A DNA stretch of 64,000 nucleotides from Pseudomonadota bacterium (GTDB taxonomy: Bacteria; Pseudomonadota; Alphaproteobacteria; Rhizobiales; Hyphomicrobiaceae): assembly GCA_023405815.1 (NCBI GenBank), contig JAEXXM010000026.1, forward strand, positions 1 to 64,000, written 5' to 3'. The notes under the pieces were generated by a model. The model was not told where the DNA came from and did not search any database. It saw only the letters and a program-made list of their open reading frames with translations. Below, in pieces: positions 46,804 to 59,000 of this stretch (position 1 is its first letter; each line of letters begins with the position of its first letter). The position numbers were made by a program, and so were the translations under genes.

Positions 46804-47272
46804 GCCGGTGAGCGAGCGCGAGGTCACCATCACCCGCATCTTCGATGCTCCGGCGCGGCTGCTGTTCGAGGCCTACACCAAGCCAGAGCACATCATGCGC
46901 TGGTTCGGGCCCAAGGGCTGGCCGGTGACGCTATGCGAGATGGATTTCCGCGTCGGCGGCAAATTCCGCTTCGCCATGACCGGGCCGAGCGGGCGCCAGA
47001 ACACGCCGTTCGGCGGCGAGTACCTCGAGATCATCCCCGATCGCAAAATCGTCTACGACAACGGCTTCGAGACCAAGGGCGCTGGGCGCATGGTCGTCAC
47101 CGTCAGCTTCGACGAGATCGGCGGCGGACAGACGAGGCTCACCATCCACACCGTCTTTGAGAGTATTGCCATGCGCAAGTCGCACATGTCCCGCGGTTTC
47201 GAGCAGGGGACCAATTCCGGTCTCGATCAGCTCGCCGACCTCGCCACCGAGCTTGCGCGCCGCGGTGCCTGA
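46778..47272 (+). CDS. SRPBCC (AHSA1-like) domain protein
   Basis: 164 residues. ITRIFDAPARLLFEAYTKPEHIMRWFGPKGWPVTLCEMDFRVGGKFRF is the AHSA1/START-like opening, and GGQTRLTIHTVFES and GTNSGLDQLADLA close it. The fold binds a hydrophobic ligand; the ligand is unknown. The paired arsR gene suggests that the ligand or its stress controls expression. Confidence 0.92.
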   Translation: MKASAVANEPVSEREVTITRIFDAPARLLFEAYTKPEHIMRWFGPKGWPVTLCEMDFRVGGKFRFAMTGPSGRQNTPFGGEYLEIIPDRKIVYDNGFETKGAGRMVVTVSFDEIGGGQTRLTIHTVFESIAMRKSHMSRGFEQGTNSGLDQLADLATELARRGA

Positions 47273-47279
47273 AATGGAA

Positions 47280-47306
47280 GAGGCCGCGGGCATCGCCCGC
47301 GGCCTC
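47280..47306. terminator. Convergent terminator hairpin
   Basis: Perfect 12-bp stem GAGGCCGCGGGC / GCCCGCGGCCTC with a 3-base loop. It lies between the ends of the SRPBCC gene (47272) and the L,D-transpeptidase gene (47330). No real T-run, so strength is uncertain; position suits both genes. Confidence 0.6.
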
Positions 47307-47329
47307 CGAATTCGCATCCGATAGCTGGC

Positions 47330-49060
47330 TCACCAGAACGGGAACTTGCCGCCGCCGAAGAACGCCGGTTTCCTCTGCCGCCGGCGGTCGTAGCCGTACC
47401 CGTATTGTGGACCGTAGCCGTAACCATAACCCCAGTAGTCGTCGTAGAACTCGGGCCTCGGCTTCGGACGCAGGATGATGCCACCCTGCGGCTCGCCTGA
47501 GAGCAGAACGATGAAGTCCGTCTTCTTGCCGGTCTCCTTGTGCGCCGCCTCGTCCGAGACGATGAGCGACGAGCCCGGAAGCACCAGCTCGGAAATGCGA
47601 TCCATCGTCTCCTGCGGGATCTCGATCCGGTCGAGCGCCGCCGCTGCCGCCACCACGTCGGTGGGAATAGACGGCACGGAAGCATTGCGCGCATGCCGGT
47701 TCATGCCGCTGCTCTTCTCCGGCTCGCCTGGCTGGCGGCCTTCGATAGAGACGACATTCCATTGCATCTCGCGTCCGCCCGGCTTGTAGTCGACGGCCGT
47801 GAACGTGTGCGTGCCGATCGGCTGGTCGGGATCGCGAATGACGACGTCGCCCTCGTAGATCTGATCCAGATCCTGGCGGATATAGAGCTTGCCCGTCTTG
47901 CGGCTGATGAACACCGACACCGGAGACATCTTGCGTTCCGCGTCACGCGCGGCCGCGGCGGCGGCATTCCTCTCGTCCTCCGCCGCCTTGGCAGCGTCGG
48001 CGGCGCGCTGCGCCTCCTCCAGCGCCGGCTTGGTCAGCGCTTGCACCTGCTCCAGCTTTGTCTTGGTCTCGGCCACCTTGGCTTCCGCCTTGGCCTTCTG
48101 CTCCTCGGCGCGCTTGATGGACTTCTCCTTCGTCGCGCGCGACAGCGCGCGCTCGGTATCGGCCAGCCACGAGACCGCGCGCTTGTGCGCCACCTCGGCA
48201 TTCTTCAAATCGCGCGCCGCCTTGGCGCTCGCCTTTTGCTTCTGCTTGGCGACGAGCTTGGCTGCATCTGCCTTCTTGCCCAGTTCCTCGGCCTCGGCCG
48301 ACTTGGCGGCCACGATGGCCTGCAAAGTCGCAGTGCGCGTTGAAAGCTCCGCCGGATCGTTCTTTCCACCGCCGTCGTAGCGGGTGTCCTTGCCCTCCTC
48401 CGCCCGCTGCGGGATCGAGATTGCCGCCGGGGTGAGCACGGCGACGTTGTTGCGGAACGGCTTCGGCTTGAACAGCAGCGGATGCGAGATCGGCGACGGC
48501 GCCATGTTGTTGCGTGAGATGATCACGCGCATGCCGAGCTTGGTCATGTCGAACAGCTGGCCTGCAAAATCTTCGCGCAGGCGCACGCAGCCGTGCGAGG
48601 CGGGATAGCCGGGGAGCTGGCCGGCGTGCAGCGCGATGCCCGTCCACGTGATGCGCTGCATGAACGGCATCGCCGCGTCGTCGTAGCGGTTGGAGTAATG
48701 CTCGCGGTTCTTCTGCAGGATGGCGTAGATACCGGGCGGCGTGTCGTTCGGCGTCGCGCCGCTCGAGATCGGGCCGTGCATGACGGCGCCGTCCTTGTCG
48801 TAGATCGTCACCCGCTGGTCGCCGAGGGAGACGATCGCCAGCATGGGCTGACCGGCCGGGCGTTCGGCGAGCTTGGGCGCCGGTACCTGCGGCTCTTCCC
48901 GATCCCTTTCGTCGGGATCGTTGTAGCTGTAGCGGTCGTCGTACCGATACCGGTCGTACCGGTCGCGCGCGTCCGCGTCGCTGACGGCGCCCGCGAGGGT
49001 CGCGATGACGGCCAGCGAAAGCGGGCCAGTGCAGCGGGAGAGCGCCGTAAGAAAACGCAT
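47330..49060 (-). CDS. L,D-transpeptidase with coiled coil and second YkuD-like segment
   Basis: 576 residues. Signal peptide (about 1-31), an Arg/Asp/Tyr-rich linker, then the YkuD domain (about 72-185) with H145, H156, the catalytic C158 and R160 (SHGCVRL). Residues about 235-375 are an Ala/Lys/Glu coiled coil. Residues about 380-440 (VFISRKTGKLYIRQDLDQIYEGDVVI, then PIGTHTFTAVDY) read like the first half of a second YkuD fold with no catalytic cysteine. The tail is Gly/Tyr-rich and ends GGGKFPFW. It should make 3-3 cross-links or attach proteins to peptidoglycan in the periplasm. Confidence 0.9.
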   Translation of the reverse strand: MRFLTALSRCTGPLSLAVIATLAGAVSDADARDRYDRYRYDDRYSYNDPDERDREEPQVPAPKLAERPAGQPMLAIVSLGDQRVTIYDKDGAVMHGPISSGATPNDTPPGIYAILQKNREHYSNRYDDAAMPFMQRITWTGIALHAGQLPGYPASHGCVRLREDFAGQLFDMTKLGMRVIISRNNMAPSPISHPLLFKPKPFRNNVAVLTPAAISIPQRAEEGKDTRYDGGGKNDPAELSTRTATLQAIVAAKSAEAEELGKKADAAKLVAKQKQKASAKAARDLKNAEVAHKRAVSWLADTERALSRATKEKSIKRAEEQKAKAEAKVAETKTKLEQVQALTKPALEEAQRAADAAKAAEDERNAAAAAARDAERKMSPVSVFISRKTGKLYIRQDLDQIYEGDVVIRDPDQPIGTHTFTAVDYKPGGREMQWNVVSIEGRQPGEPEKSSGMNRHARNASVPSIPTDVVAAAAALDRIEIPQETMDRISELVLPGSSLIVSDEAAHKETGKKTDFIVLLSGEPQGGIILRPKPRPEFYDDYWGYGYGYGPQYGYGYDRRRQRKPAFFGGGKFPFW

Positions 49061-49345
49061 GATGATAACCCTTAGAAAGGCCTAACCGCTGATCTAACTA
49101 GAGAATTCCTAAACTCCGATTAGCGCAGATCGATCCACGGCAAGATGAACGAAGCGGCCCGGGCCGCAGGATATGCGTCGCTGCCTATACAATTTACATC
49201 GATGGTCAAGCCGTTCAATTCACGACCTTCCATAGTGGTATCTGCGGATGCGGCTTTTTGCGGGAAGCCATGCGGCGATTTCATGGGCTCCCAGCCCGCG
49301 GCGCAGCCGGATGGGTGGACCGGCGGCACGAGAGGGACTTGAGGC

Positions 49346-50092
49346 ATGGCTTCGAACGACAACTTGAGCGCTGGCGAGCAGGGGCCCGGCGAGCCGGAAG
49401 CTCGCCCATTGCAGATCGGCTCGTTGCTGTTCGAAGGATTGGACCAGATCGATCTCACCGGACCCTTCGAGGTCTTGTCGCGCCTGCCCGGGGCGACCTG
49501 CCGGCTCTACGCCAAGTCGCTCTCGCCGGTGCTTGACGTCCGCGGCCTGAGGCTACTCCCCGACGCGGCGATCGCCGAGGCGCCCCAGCTCGACGTCCTC
49601 CATGTCCCCGGCGGCTTCGGGCAGGGGGCGCTGATGGACGATCATGAGACGCTTTTCTGGATAGCTCAGCAGGCGAGGGGGGCCCGCTATGTCTTTTCCG
49701 TGTGCACGGGTGCGCTTCTCTGCGGCGCCGCGGGCCTTCTCGAGGGCAAGCGCGCGACGACGCACTGGTCGGCGCACCGCCTGTTGCCGTACTTCGGCGC
49801 CATTGCCGTCGGCGAGCGCGTCGTGATCGACGGCAATCTCGTCAGCACGGCCGGCGTGACGGCCGGCATCGACGGCGCGTTGCGGCTCGCCGCCCTCTTG
49901 CGCGGCGACGACACGGCGCGCGCCATCCAGCTCTACATGCAGTACGCGCCCGAGCCGCCGTTCGACAGCGGCTCGCCCGACCGCGCGCCGGCCAATGTGC
50001 TCGCCGGTGTCCGGCACACCTTCGAGGCGATCACGTTGCAGCGCGAGGCCACCGCCCGCCGCGTCGCGCAACGCTTAGGCATTGCGGTCTGA
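49346..50092 (+). CDS. DJ-1/PfpI family protein (isonitrile hydratase-like)
   Basis: 248 residues. IGSLLFEGLDQIDLTGPFEVLSRL and the nucleophile elbow YVFSVCTGALLCGAAGLLEGKRATTHWSAH place it in the DJ-1/PfpI superfamily, close to isonitrile hydratase and the N-terminal half of GlxA-type regulators. No AraC DNA-binding domain follows, so it is an enzyme or chaperone. A disordered leader of about 20 residues precedes the fold. Substrate unproven. Confidence 0.9.
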   Translation: MASNDNLSAGEQGPGEPEARPLQIGSLLFEGLDQIDLTGPFEVLSRLPGATCRLYAKSLSPVLDVRGLRLLPDAAIAEAPQLDVLHVPGGFGQGALMDDHETLFWIAQQARGARYVFSVCTGALLCGAAGLLEGKRATTHWSAHRLLPYFGAIAVGERVVIDGNLVSTAGVTAGIDGALRLAALLRGDDTARAIQLYMQYAPEPPFDSGSPDRAPANVLAGVRHTFEAITLQREATARRVAQRLGIAV

Positions 50093-50211
50093 CAGCCTCG
50101 TCGCCCACGATGCACGGCACAAGCGCCAGCGCAACATCCTGTAGTTCGACAACCGCGGGACTCATCCCCGCGTTGCGGGCTATGATACCCACACTGACAA
50201 TGGGGGCGATC

Positions 50212-50730
50212 ATGGGCGACGATGGCGAGAAAGCCGCACCGCAGATAGTGCCACAGCCGGCGCCGGCGTTGTCTCCGCACATCCATCCCGCCGCGGCCAT
50301 CGGGCCGGCCCTCTTCGCCGGGGCTGACGGCGTGCCGGTGGCGCGCACCCTGGTCAGCGAAGGGCGCTACCTCGGCGAGCAGGGCATGTACCTCGCGGCG
50401 AGCGGCACGCTCATTCAGTTCAACGCCATCATCGCCGCGTTGCTCACCGCCGCGCTTTCCCTCGCCACGCCGCTTTCCGTCAAGGCTGTGATCGGTGCGG
50501 CGCTGGCGGCGCATGCCATCGCCGGCTTCCTGTTGTGCTGGGCGGCGCGGCCGATCGCCAACGCCGACGGAACGCCCAAGGAGAGGGCCGACCGCCTGCT
50601 GAGGCGGTCTCTGATTAGCTACCGCCGCGGCTGGCGGGCGACCATGCTGGCGCTGATGCTTTCCGGGCTGACCCTCGCCGCGCTCGCGTGGCAGCAGATC
50701 GGCCCGCAGCTTCTCTCCGCGCTGCGCTAG
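50212..50730 (+). CDS. Hypothetical membrane protein
   Basis: 172 residues from an ATG at 50212 with GGGGGCG upstream; in-frame ATGs at 50182 and 50200 are alternatives. A polar Pro/Ala-rich N-terminus (about 1-60) is followed by three hydrophobic segments: GTLIQFNAIIAALLTAALSL, VIGAALAAHAIAGFLLCWAA and ATMLALMLSGLTLAALAW. The segment between the second and third is Arg-rich (RADRLLRRSLISYRRGW). I do not recognise the family. Monocistronic by appearance. Confidence 0.72.
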   Translation: MGDDGEKAAPQIVPQPAPALSPHIHPAAAIGPALFAGADGVPVARTLVSEGRYLGEQGMYLAASGTLIQFNAIIAALLTAALSLATPLSVKAVIGAALAAHAIAGFLLCWAARPIANADGTPKERADRLLRRSLISYRRGWRATMLALMLSGLTLAALAWQQIGPQLLSALR

Positions 50731-50749
50731 CGGACGCCGCAAAAGCAAA

Positions 50750-50774
50750 CTGGGAGCAGAAGCTCTGCTCCCAG
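50750..50774 (-). terminator. Terminator between membrane protein and OMP genes
   Basis: Perfect 11-bp stem CTGGGAGCAGA / TCTGCTCCCAG with loop AGC. On the minus strand the tail is TTTGCTTTTG, so it serves chiefly the outer-membrane protein gene ending at 50806. Confidence 0.8.
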
Positions 50775-50805
50775 TCCCTGTGTCAGTCGAGGGTCGCCGC
50801 GTTGC

Positions 50806-51516
50806 CTACTTGAGCGGCACCGGCTCTTCGCGACCGCCGAACCGGTAGTTGATGCCGACTCGCACGGTATCGGAGGTGATGTCGACTTCACGGTTGTTCG
50901 ATTTGGGCCCGAGATCATGCGTCTCGGTTCCAAAATCAAGCCGAACGTATTCAGCAAACACGCTCAGGTTTCCAGTGAGCTTGGCTTCTAGGCCGCCGCC
51001 ATACGCCCACCCCCAACGGGTGAAGTCATCCGTTTCCGTATAGGGGCCGTTCTTATAGCAGAAGCTGAATATGTTGGTCGTCGGAGGGCACTCTTCAGTG
51101 GTCGATCCTTTTACCCAAGCAGCACCGCCTGTGCCATAGGCAAGGATGTGGCCGAAGGAGTATCCGAGCCGGCCACGGATGGTGCCAAATCTGTCTACGC
51201 CGCTGTGGACGAGGATTGTGCCCCCGTCCGTGATGGGGTTGTTGTCGAGGTCTCCGAAAGAAATGTCGGCTAGGGCGCCAAGAACTATGCGGTGGCCAGG
51301 AAGTTCATAGTCAACGCCGATCTGGGCGCCGCCGAAGCCTCCGTCGACACCCTGAGTGGGCGAAGTAGGATCGTCGGGGCGGGACAGGGACCAATCGCTG
51401 TAGCCCCCGTGCGCACCTACGTAGAGCCCGGTCCAATTGTAGTCGCCCGCATTGGCAGGAGTGCCCAGCAATAGAACAGCGCCAACAGCGGCGCCAAACA
51501 CACCCGAACGCAACAT
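50806..51516 (-). CDS. Outer-membrane beta-barrel protein (Omp25/OmpA-barrel like)
   Basis: 236 residues from the ATG at 51516 (GGGGG upstream); a GTG at 51534 is in frame. A signal peptide ending NAG is followed by YNWTGLYVGAHGGYSDW, the usual opening of alphaproteobacterial porin-like barrels. Later strands are VDRFGTIRGRLGYSFGHILAYGTGGAAW, the typical WGWAYGGGLEAKLTGNLSVFAEYVRLDFG, and the C-terminal TVRVGINYRFGG. The barrel ends in an added EEPVPLK tail. One Cys pair in ECPPTTNIFSFCYK may be an extracellular loop disulfide. Confidence 0.92.
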   Translation of the reverse strand: MLRSGVFGAAVGAVLLLGTPANAGDYNWTGLYVGAHGGYSDWSLSRPDDPTSPTQGVDGGFGGAQIGVDYELPGHRIVLGALADISFGDLDNNPITDGGTILVHSGVDRFGTIRGRLGYSFGHILAYGTGGAAWVKGSTTEECPPTTNIFSFCYKNGPYTETDDFTRWGWAYGGGLEAKLTGNLSVFAEYVRLDFGTETHDLGPKSNNREVDITSDTVRVGINYRFGGREEPVPLK

Positions 51517-51682
51517 ACGCACCCCCACAAACACAACGCTACAAAAACTAGCAGTACCGATGGCTAGTGATTTCTATCGGGGGCAGACGATTGTTATCAA
51601 TGGTTGCGCGAATAATCGGACGCAACTCGCGCCCTGAGTGTGGCCGCAAGAGCACGCATGCCTGACGTGAGCCCGCAAAAGC

Positions 51683-53704
<2,022 letters not shown>

Positions 53705-53996
53705 GCGTCTATCCCGTCGTTGCAACGTGCCGCGAGCACGGAACGCTTAGGACGAGGGCCGAGAGCGGCGAATCCTTAGGTTGTCGTTGCCGCAGACCTC
53801 GCACGTCGCGGCCGGCCTTGGCAAGTCTCGCCCCCTGTCGTGGTCTTGCTGCCACGCCCACCCTGGGGATTTTCCGGCATCGCCAAGCGCTAACGGCCGT
53901 TTCGCGGTTTTGCGAGGCGACTTTGGTGCGGGTTGGATTGTCGGCCTCGCAGCGCATATAAGGCCGCGCTTCGGGATTGAGGTGGACCCAGCGAGA

Positions 53997-54932
53997 ATGC
54001 CGACGACGCCGACACCGGGGCGAGAGCCACATTCAGCTTCTGCGCGACCTGGATGGTACGCCGACCCGCGGCTCCTGATGCTGGTGCCCGGCCTCGTGTG
54101 GGCGGGCAACGCCATCGTCGCCCGTGCCGTGGCCGGCGAGGTGCCCCCGATCGGCCTCGCTTTCTGGCGCTGGGTGGTCGCCGCGCTCGTCGTTGCGCCC
54201 TTTGCCGCCCCGCATCTGCGCCGCGACGCCCCGACCATGCTGAAGCACTGGCCGATGATGGTGCTGCTGTCGGCGCTCGGCATCTCCTTCTTCAACTCCG
54301 CGCTTTACGCCGCCGCGCACACGACGACGGCGCTCAACATCGTCATGCTGCAGGTGTCCGCGCCGGTTCTGGTCGTGCTCGCCTCATACCTCGTCTTCCG
54401 CGACAGGATTACCGCCGCGCAATCCGCCGGCATCGCGCTGTCGCTCGCCGGCGCGCTGACGCTGATCACGCATGGTGATTTTCACGTTCTGACCGAGCTG
54501 AGGTTCAACGCCGGCGATCTGTGGATGCTCGCCGCCTGCGCGGTCTATGCCCTCTATACCGCGCTCCTGCGCCTGCGGCCCAACGTGCATGCGCTGAGCT
54601 TCCTCCTTGGCACGTTCGTCGTCGGCGCCGCTCTGCTGCTGCCGTTCTACCTGTTTGAAACCTGGCATCGCCAGCCGATGCCCGTCACGCCGCAGGCGAT
54701 CTTCGCCATCCTCTATGTGGCGGTCTTTGCCTCGGCGGTCGGCTATTTTGCCTTCAATCGCACCGTCGAGCTGCTCGGCGCCAACGTCGCCGGCCTTTCC
54801 ATCTATTTGACGCCGGTCTTCGGGACGATCCTCGCCATTCTGCTGCTCGGAGAGCGTCCCCAGATCTATCATCTGGTCGGCATCGGCCTGATCGCCGCCG
54901 GCATCCTGCTGGCGACGCGCCGCAAGTCCTAG
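53997..54932 (+). CDS. EamA/DMT family transporter
   Basis: 311 residues from the ATG at 53997; the frame is open from 53781 but the first part is not protein-like. About ten membrane helices in two EamA repeats: LVPGLVWAGNAIVARAVAGEVPPIGLAFWRW and LWMLAACAVYALYTALLRLR. The end LTPVFGTILAILLLGERPQIYHLVGIGLIAAGILLATRRK is typical. Substrate unknown (amino acids or metabolites in relatives). Its last codons overlap the panC end. Confidence 0.92.
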   Translation: MPTTPTPGREPHSASARPGWYADPRLLMLVPGLVWAGNAIVARAVAGEVPPIGLAFWRWVVAALVVAPFAAPHLRRDAPTMLKHWPMMVLLSALGISFFNSALYAAAHTTTALNIVMLQVSAPVLVVLASYLVFRDRITAAQSAGIALSLAGALTLITHGDFHVLTELRFNAGDLWMLAACAVYALYTALLRLRPNVHALSFLLGTFVVGAALLLPFYLFETWHRQPMPVTPQAIFAILYVAVFASAVGYFAFNRTVELLGANVAGLSIYLTPVFGTILAILLLGERPQIYHLVGIGLIAAGILLATRRKS

Positions 54933-55873
54933 CCGGGCACGTTGTCGATCAGCCGCGTCTTGCCGAGCCACGCCGCCGCCAGGACGCGCAGCGGCTTCTC
55001 GCCCACCTGCGAGATGACTTTCAAGGTATCGGCTTCGCGCACCGCCACGTAGTCGACCTGGGCGAAGCCCGCGGCCTGCAGCTCCGCCGACGCGCTCGCG
55101 CAGATGGCAGCAATCTCCGGCAGCTCGTGCTCCTGCGCCGGCGACATCGGATCGTTGAACAGCGGCGTCGCGCGCGGCGCTCTCTTGGTCCCCCCGGCGG
55201 AGATCCCGGCGACGACTGCCTGTGCCTTTGCCGCGACGGCCCGCAGCACGCGATTGAGCGCCGGCGCAATCTGCCGCTCCTCGGCCGACAGGTAGAGATT
55301 GCGCGAGGACAGCGCCAGCCCGTCAGCCTCCCGCTCCGTCTCCACCCCGACGATGGTAAGCGGCATGTTGAGGTCGCGCACCATCTGCTTCACGACGCAG
55401 AGCTGCTGATAGTCCTTCTCGCCGAACACGGCGACATCCGGGGTGACCGACCCGAACAGCTTGGCGCAGACGGTGGTCACCCCGCCGAAGAAGTGCGGCC
55501 GGAAATCCGATTCGAGCCCCTGCGCCGCCCCTCCCGGCACGATGCGGGTGGCAAATCCCTCCGGGTACATGTCGGCGACGGCTGGCGCCCATACGAGATG
55601 GCAGCTCTCCGCGCCGAGCTTGGCAAGATCGCCCGCCTCGTCGCGCGGATAGCGGGCGAGGTCCTCGTGCGGGGCGAATTGGCCCGGGTTGACGAAGATC
55701 GACACTATCGTTCGGTCCGCCAGCTCGTCGGCACGGCGCACCAGCGAAATGTGGCCGGCATGCAGGGCCCCCATGGTAGGGACCAGCGCCACTTTCAGCC
55801 CGCCCTGACGCCATTCGGCCACGGCCGCGCGCAATTCTGGGATGCCGCGCACGACCTTTGGTTTGGTGGACAC
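54929..55873 (-). CDS. panC: Pantothenate synthetase
   Basis: 314 residues from the GTG at 55873 (GAGG upstream, homology begins STKPKVVRGIPELRAAV). HIGH-type motif ALHAGHISLV follows VALVPTMG, and FVNPGQFAPHEDLARYPR, GEKDYQQLCVVKQMVRDL and LALSSRNLYLSAEER complete the active site. A roughly 25-residue Gly/Arg/Pro-containing insertion (near 220-250) lengthens the C-terminal domain slightly. It joins pantoate and beta-alanine with ATP; panB is not in the window. Divergent from putA. Confidence 0.95.
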   Translation of the reverse strand: MSTKPKVVRGIPELRAAVAEWRQGGLKVALVPTMGALHAGHISLVRRADELADRTIVSIFVNPGQFAPHEDLARYPRDEAGDLAKLGAESCHLVWAPAVADMYPEGFATRIVPGGAAQGLESDFRPHFFGGVTTVCAKLFGSVTPDVAVFGEKDYQQLCVVKQMVRDLNMPLTIVGVETEREADGLALSSRNLYLSAEERQIAPALNRVLRAVAAKAQAVVAGISAGGTKRAPRATPLFNDPMSPAQEHELPEIAAICASASAELQAAGFAQVDYVAVREADTLKVISQVGEKPLRVLAAAWLGKTRLIDNVPG

Positions 55874-56056
55874 GGAATTAAGCCTCGCAACGGTTTCGTG
55901 CGGCAAGCTCTGGCGAGGCATGGGCGCCGCGTCAAGTCCGCAGAAAGCCTGATGCTTCGCCGGCCGCGCTCCGTTGCCCCCAGAGCGCAACCTGTCGCGA
56001 TTTGCTAAGCTGCCGCGCATCGAATCGTGCACGGCGTCAGAAGTCCGAGGCCTTGG

Positions 56057-59000
56057 ATGGTTGCAGTGAACAACGCAGAATCTGGTCGCGAAGTGATCGA
56101 GTGGGCCAAGTTGCCTTCACGTGACGAGATCGCCGCCCATTACCTGCACGACGAGCAGCGCCTGCTCGACCGCCTCATCGAGCGCGCCGTGTTCTCCGAG
56201 GACGAGCGTCGCCGGGCCTCCGATGTCGCCCGCCGTCTCGTGCACGGCGTGCGTGCCGACCGCGGCCAACATACCGGCGTCGATGCCTTCATGCACGAGT
56301 ACGGCCTCTCCAGCGAGGAAGGGGTCATCCTCATGTGCCTCGCCGAGTCATTGTTGCGCATTCCCGACAGCGAGACTGCCGATAAGCTCATTGCCGAGAA
56401 GCTTGCCGACGGGCATTGGGAGAAGCACCTCGGCCACTCCGACAGCATGTTCGTCAACGCCTCGACCTGGGCGCTGATGCTGACGGGCCGCATCGTCAAG
56501 ATGCGCGACGCGCGCGGAGCAAATCCGTTTGATGCTCTAAAGCGCCTCGTCGCCCGCTCCGGCGAGCCGGTCATCCGTCAGGCCGTGCGCCAGGCGGTAA
56601 AGCTGCTCGGCGATCAGTTCGTTCTCGGCCGCACTATCCGCGAGGCCATCTCGCGCGCCGAGGAGTACCAGGAGAAGGGCTACCTCTTCTCGTATGACAT
56701 GCTCGGCGAGGCGGCGCGCAGCGAGAAGGACGCGGAGGTCTATTTCGACCGCTATCTCGCTGCCATCGATGCCATCGGCCAGGCCGCAGGCCCCTTCGGC
56801 ATCCTCCACGCCGATGCGCTGAACGCCCGGCCCGGCCTGTCGGTCAAGCTGTCGGCGCTGCATCCTCGGTTCGAGCCGGGCAAGGAGGAGCGCCTTGCCG
56901 GCGAGCTCGCCCCGCGCCTGTTCACGCTTGCCCGCACGGCGCGCGCCCGCGGCCTCTCCCTCACTATCGACGCCGAGGAGCAGGATCGCCTCGACGTTAC
57001 GCTCGACATGTTCGCGCGCATGATGACGAGCCCGGCGCTCGAGCACTGGAACGGCCTCGGCATCGTCGTTCAGGCCTATGGCAAGCGCGCGGTCCCGACG
57101 CTGCGCTGGCTGCGCCGCCTCGCCGAGCAGACGGGAAAGCGCATCCCCGTACGCCTTGTCAAAGGCGCCTACTGGGACAGCGAGATCAAGTGGGCCCAGG
57201 AGCGCGCGCTATCTGACTATCCGGTCTTCACGCGCAAGCTGCACACCGATGTCTCCTATCTCGCCTGCATGCGTCTGCTCCTGAGCGACCGCAAGGCCTT
57301 CTATCCTCAGTTCGCGACGCACAACGCTTACTCCATTGCCGCCGCCCACGTCGCCGCCGGGCAGGCGAAATTCGAGTTCCAGCGTCTGCACGGCATGGGC
57401 GAGGCTCTCTACGACCAGATCGTCGGCGAGACGGGTCTCCTCAAGCGGAATTGCCGAATTTACGCGCCTGTCGGCGGTCATGAGGACTTGCTCGCCTATC
57501 TCGTGCGGCGCCTTCTGGAGAACGGCGCCAACACCTCCTTCGTCAATCGCCTCGCCGATGACGAGGCTCCGGTCAACGACCTGATCCGCGACCCCGTCGA
57601 GATGGCCGAGGCCGAGCGCAGCGCGCCGGGAGAAGCCCCGCGTCTGCTCGTGCGCCCGCGCGAGATATTGATGCCCGAGCGCATGGCCGCGAATGGGCTT
57701 GCCCTCACACAGGCATCGGTTCGCAATGCACTGTTCGCCGAGATGGGCGACGCCCTCGATGACGTCTACGAGACGGGCCCGATCATCGGCGGCAAGGAGG
57801 CGATCGGCGGCGAGGGCGCCAGCATCGTCACCTGTCCGCACGACCGCCGCGAGCGCGTCGGCCTCGTGCACGTGACGACACCCGCGCAGGCGGATGCAGC
57901 CATCGCCCGGGCCACGGCCACGGCCCACGAGTGGGACCTGATGGGCGGAGCAAAGCGCGCCGATATTCTCGCAGCCGCTGCCGATCTCTTCGAGCGCGAC
58001 AAGCCGCGCCTCATGGCCATCATCGGCCGCGAGGCCGGCAAGACGCTGGAGGATGCGCAGGGCGACGTTCGCGAGGCCATCGACTTCCTGCGCTATTACG
58101 CGGCCGAGGCGCGACGCAAGTTCGCCGGACCGATGCTCCTTCCCGGTCCGACTGGCGAGCGCAATACGCTCACCCTTCATGGCCGCGGCGTGTTCGCCTG
58201 CATCTCGCCGTGGAACTTCCCGCTGGCGATCTTCACCGGCCAGGTCGCCGCCGCGCTCGCCGCCGGCAATGCCGTGCTCGCCAAGCCCGCCGAGCAGACT
58301 CCAATAACCGCTTTCATGGCGACCAAGCTGCTGCACGAGGCCGGCGTCCCCGGTGACGTGCTCCACCTTCTCCCCGGCAGTGGTCGCCTCGGTGCGGCGC
58401 TGGTGAAGGATGCGCGCGTCAAGGGCATCGCTTTCACTGGCTCGAATGAGACGGCGTGGTCTATCCAGAAGGCGCTCGCCGAGCGCCGCGGCGCCATCGT
58501 CCCGTTCATTGCCGAGACGGGCGGCATCAACGCCATGATCGCCGACTCGAGTGCTCTGCCCGAGCAGGTGGTGCGCGATGCCGTGCGCTCCGCGTTCAAC
58601 AGCGCCGGCCAGCGCTGCTCGGCGGCGCGCGTGCTCTTCCTGCAGCAGGAGACGGCCGACGAGACCATCGACATGCTCGTTGGCGCCATCGAGGCGCTGG
58701 AGGTCGGCGATCCGTTCGACTATTCGACCGACATCGGCCCCGTCATCGACGAGGACGCCCAGGACGATCTCGAGGGGCACAAGATCCGCATGCAGCGCGA
58801 CGGACGCCAGCTCGTCGACCTGCCGCTGCCGGAGGGCTGCCGCGCCGGTAGCTACGTGACGCCCGCAGCCTATGAGATCGATAAGCTCGCCGTCCTCGAC
58901 CGCGAGGTCTTCGGTCCCATCTTGCACGTCGTGCGCTACAGGCGCGACGCCCTCGACAAGGTTATCGCTGCCATCAATGCCAGCGGTTACGGCCTGACGC

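Noticed and set aside
49061..49345. Overlapping short open frames on both strands and a GCGGCCCGGGCCGC palindrome (49154-49167) before the DJ-1/PfpI gene.
   Set aside because: Neither frame has a good ribosome site, helix, signal or domain; the palindrome is made of common GC-rich words and has no T-run.
53781..53996. N-terminal extension of the EamA transporter frame.
   Set aside because: The 72 extra codons are Arg/Pro/Cys-rich and unlike the family; the ATG at 53997 fits the transporter start.
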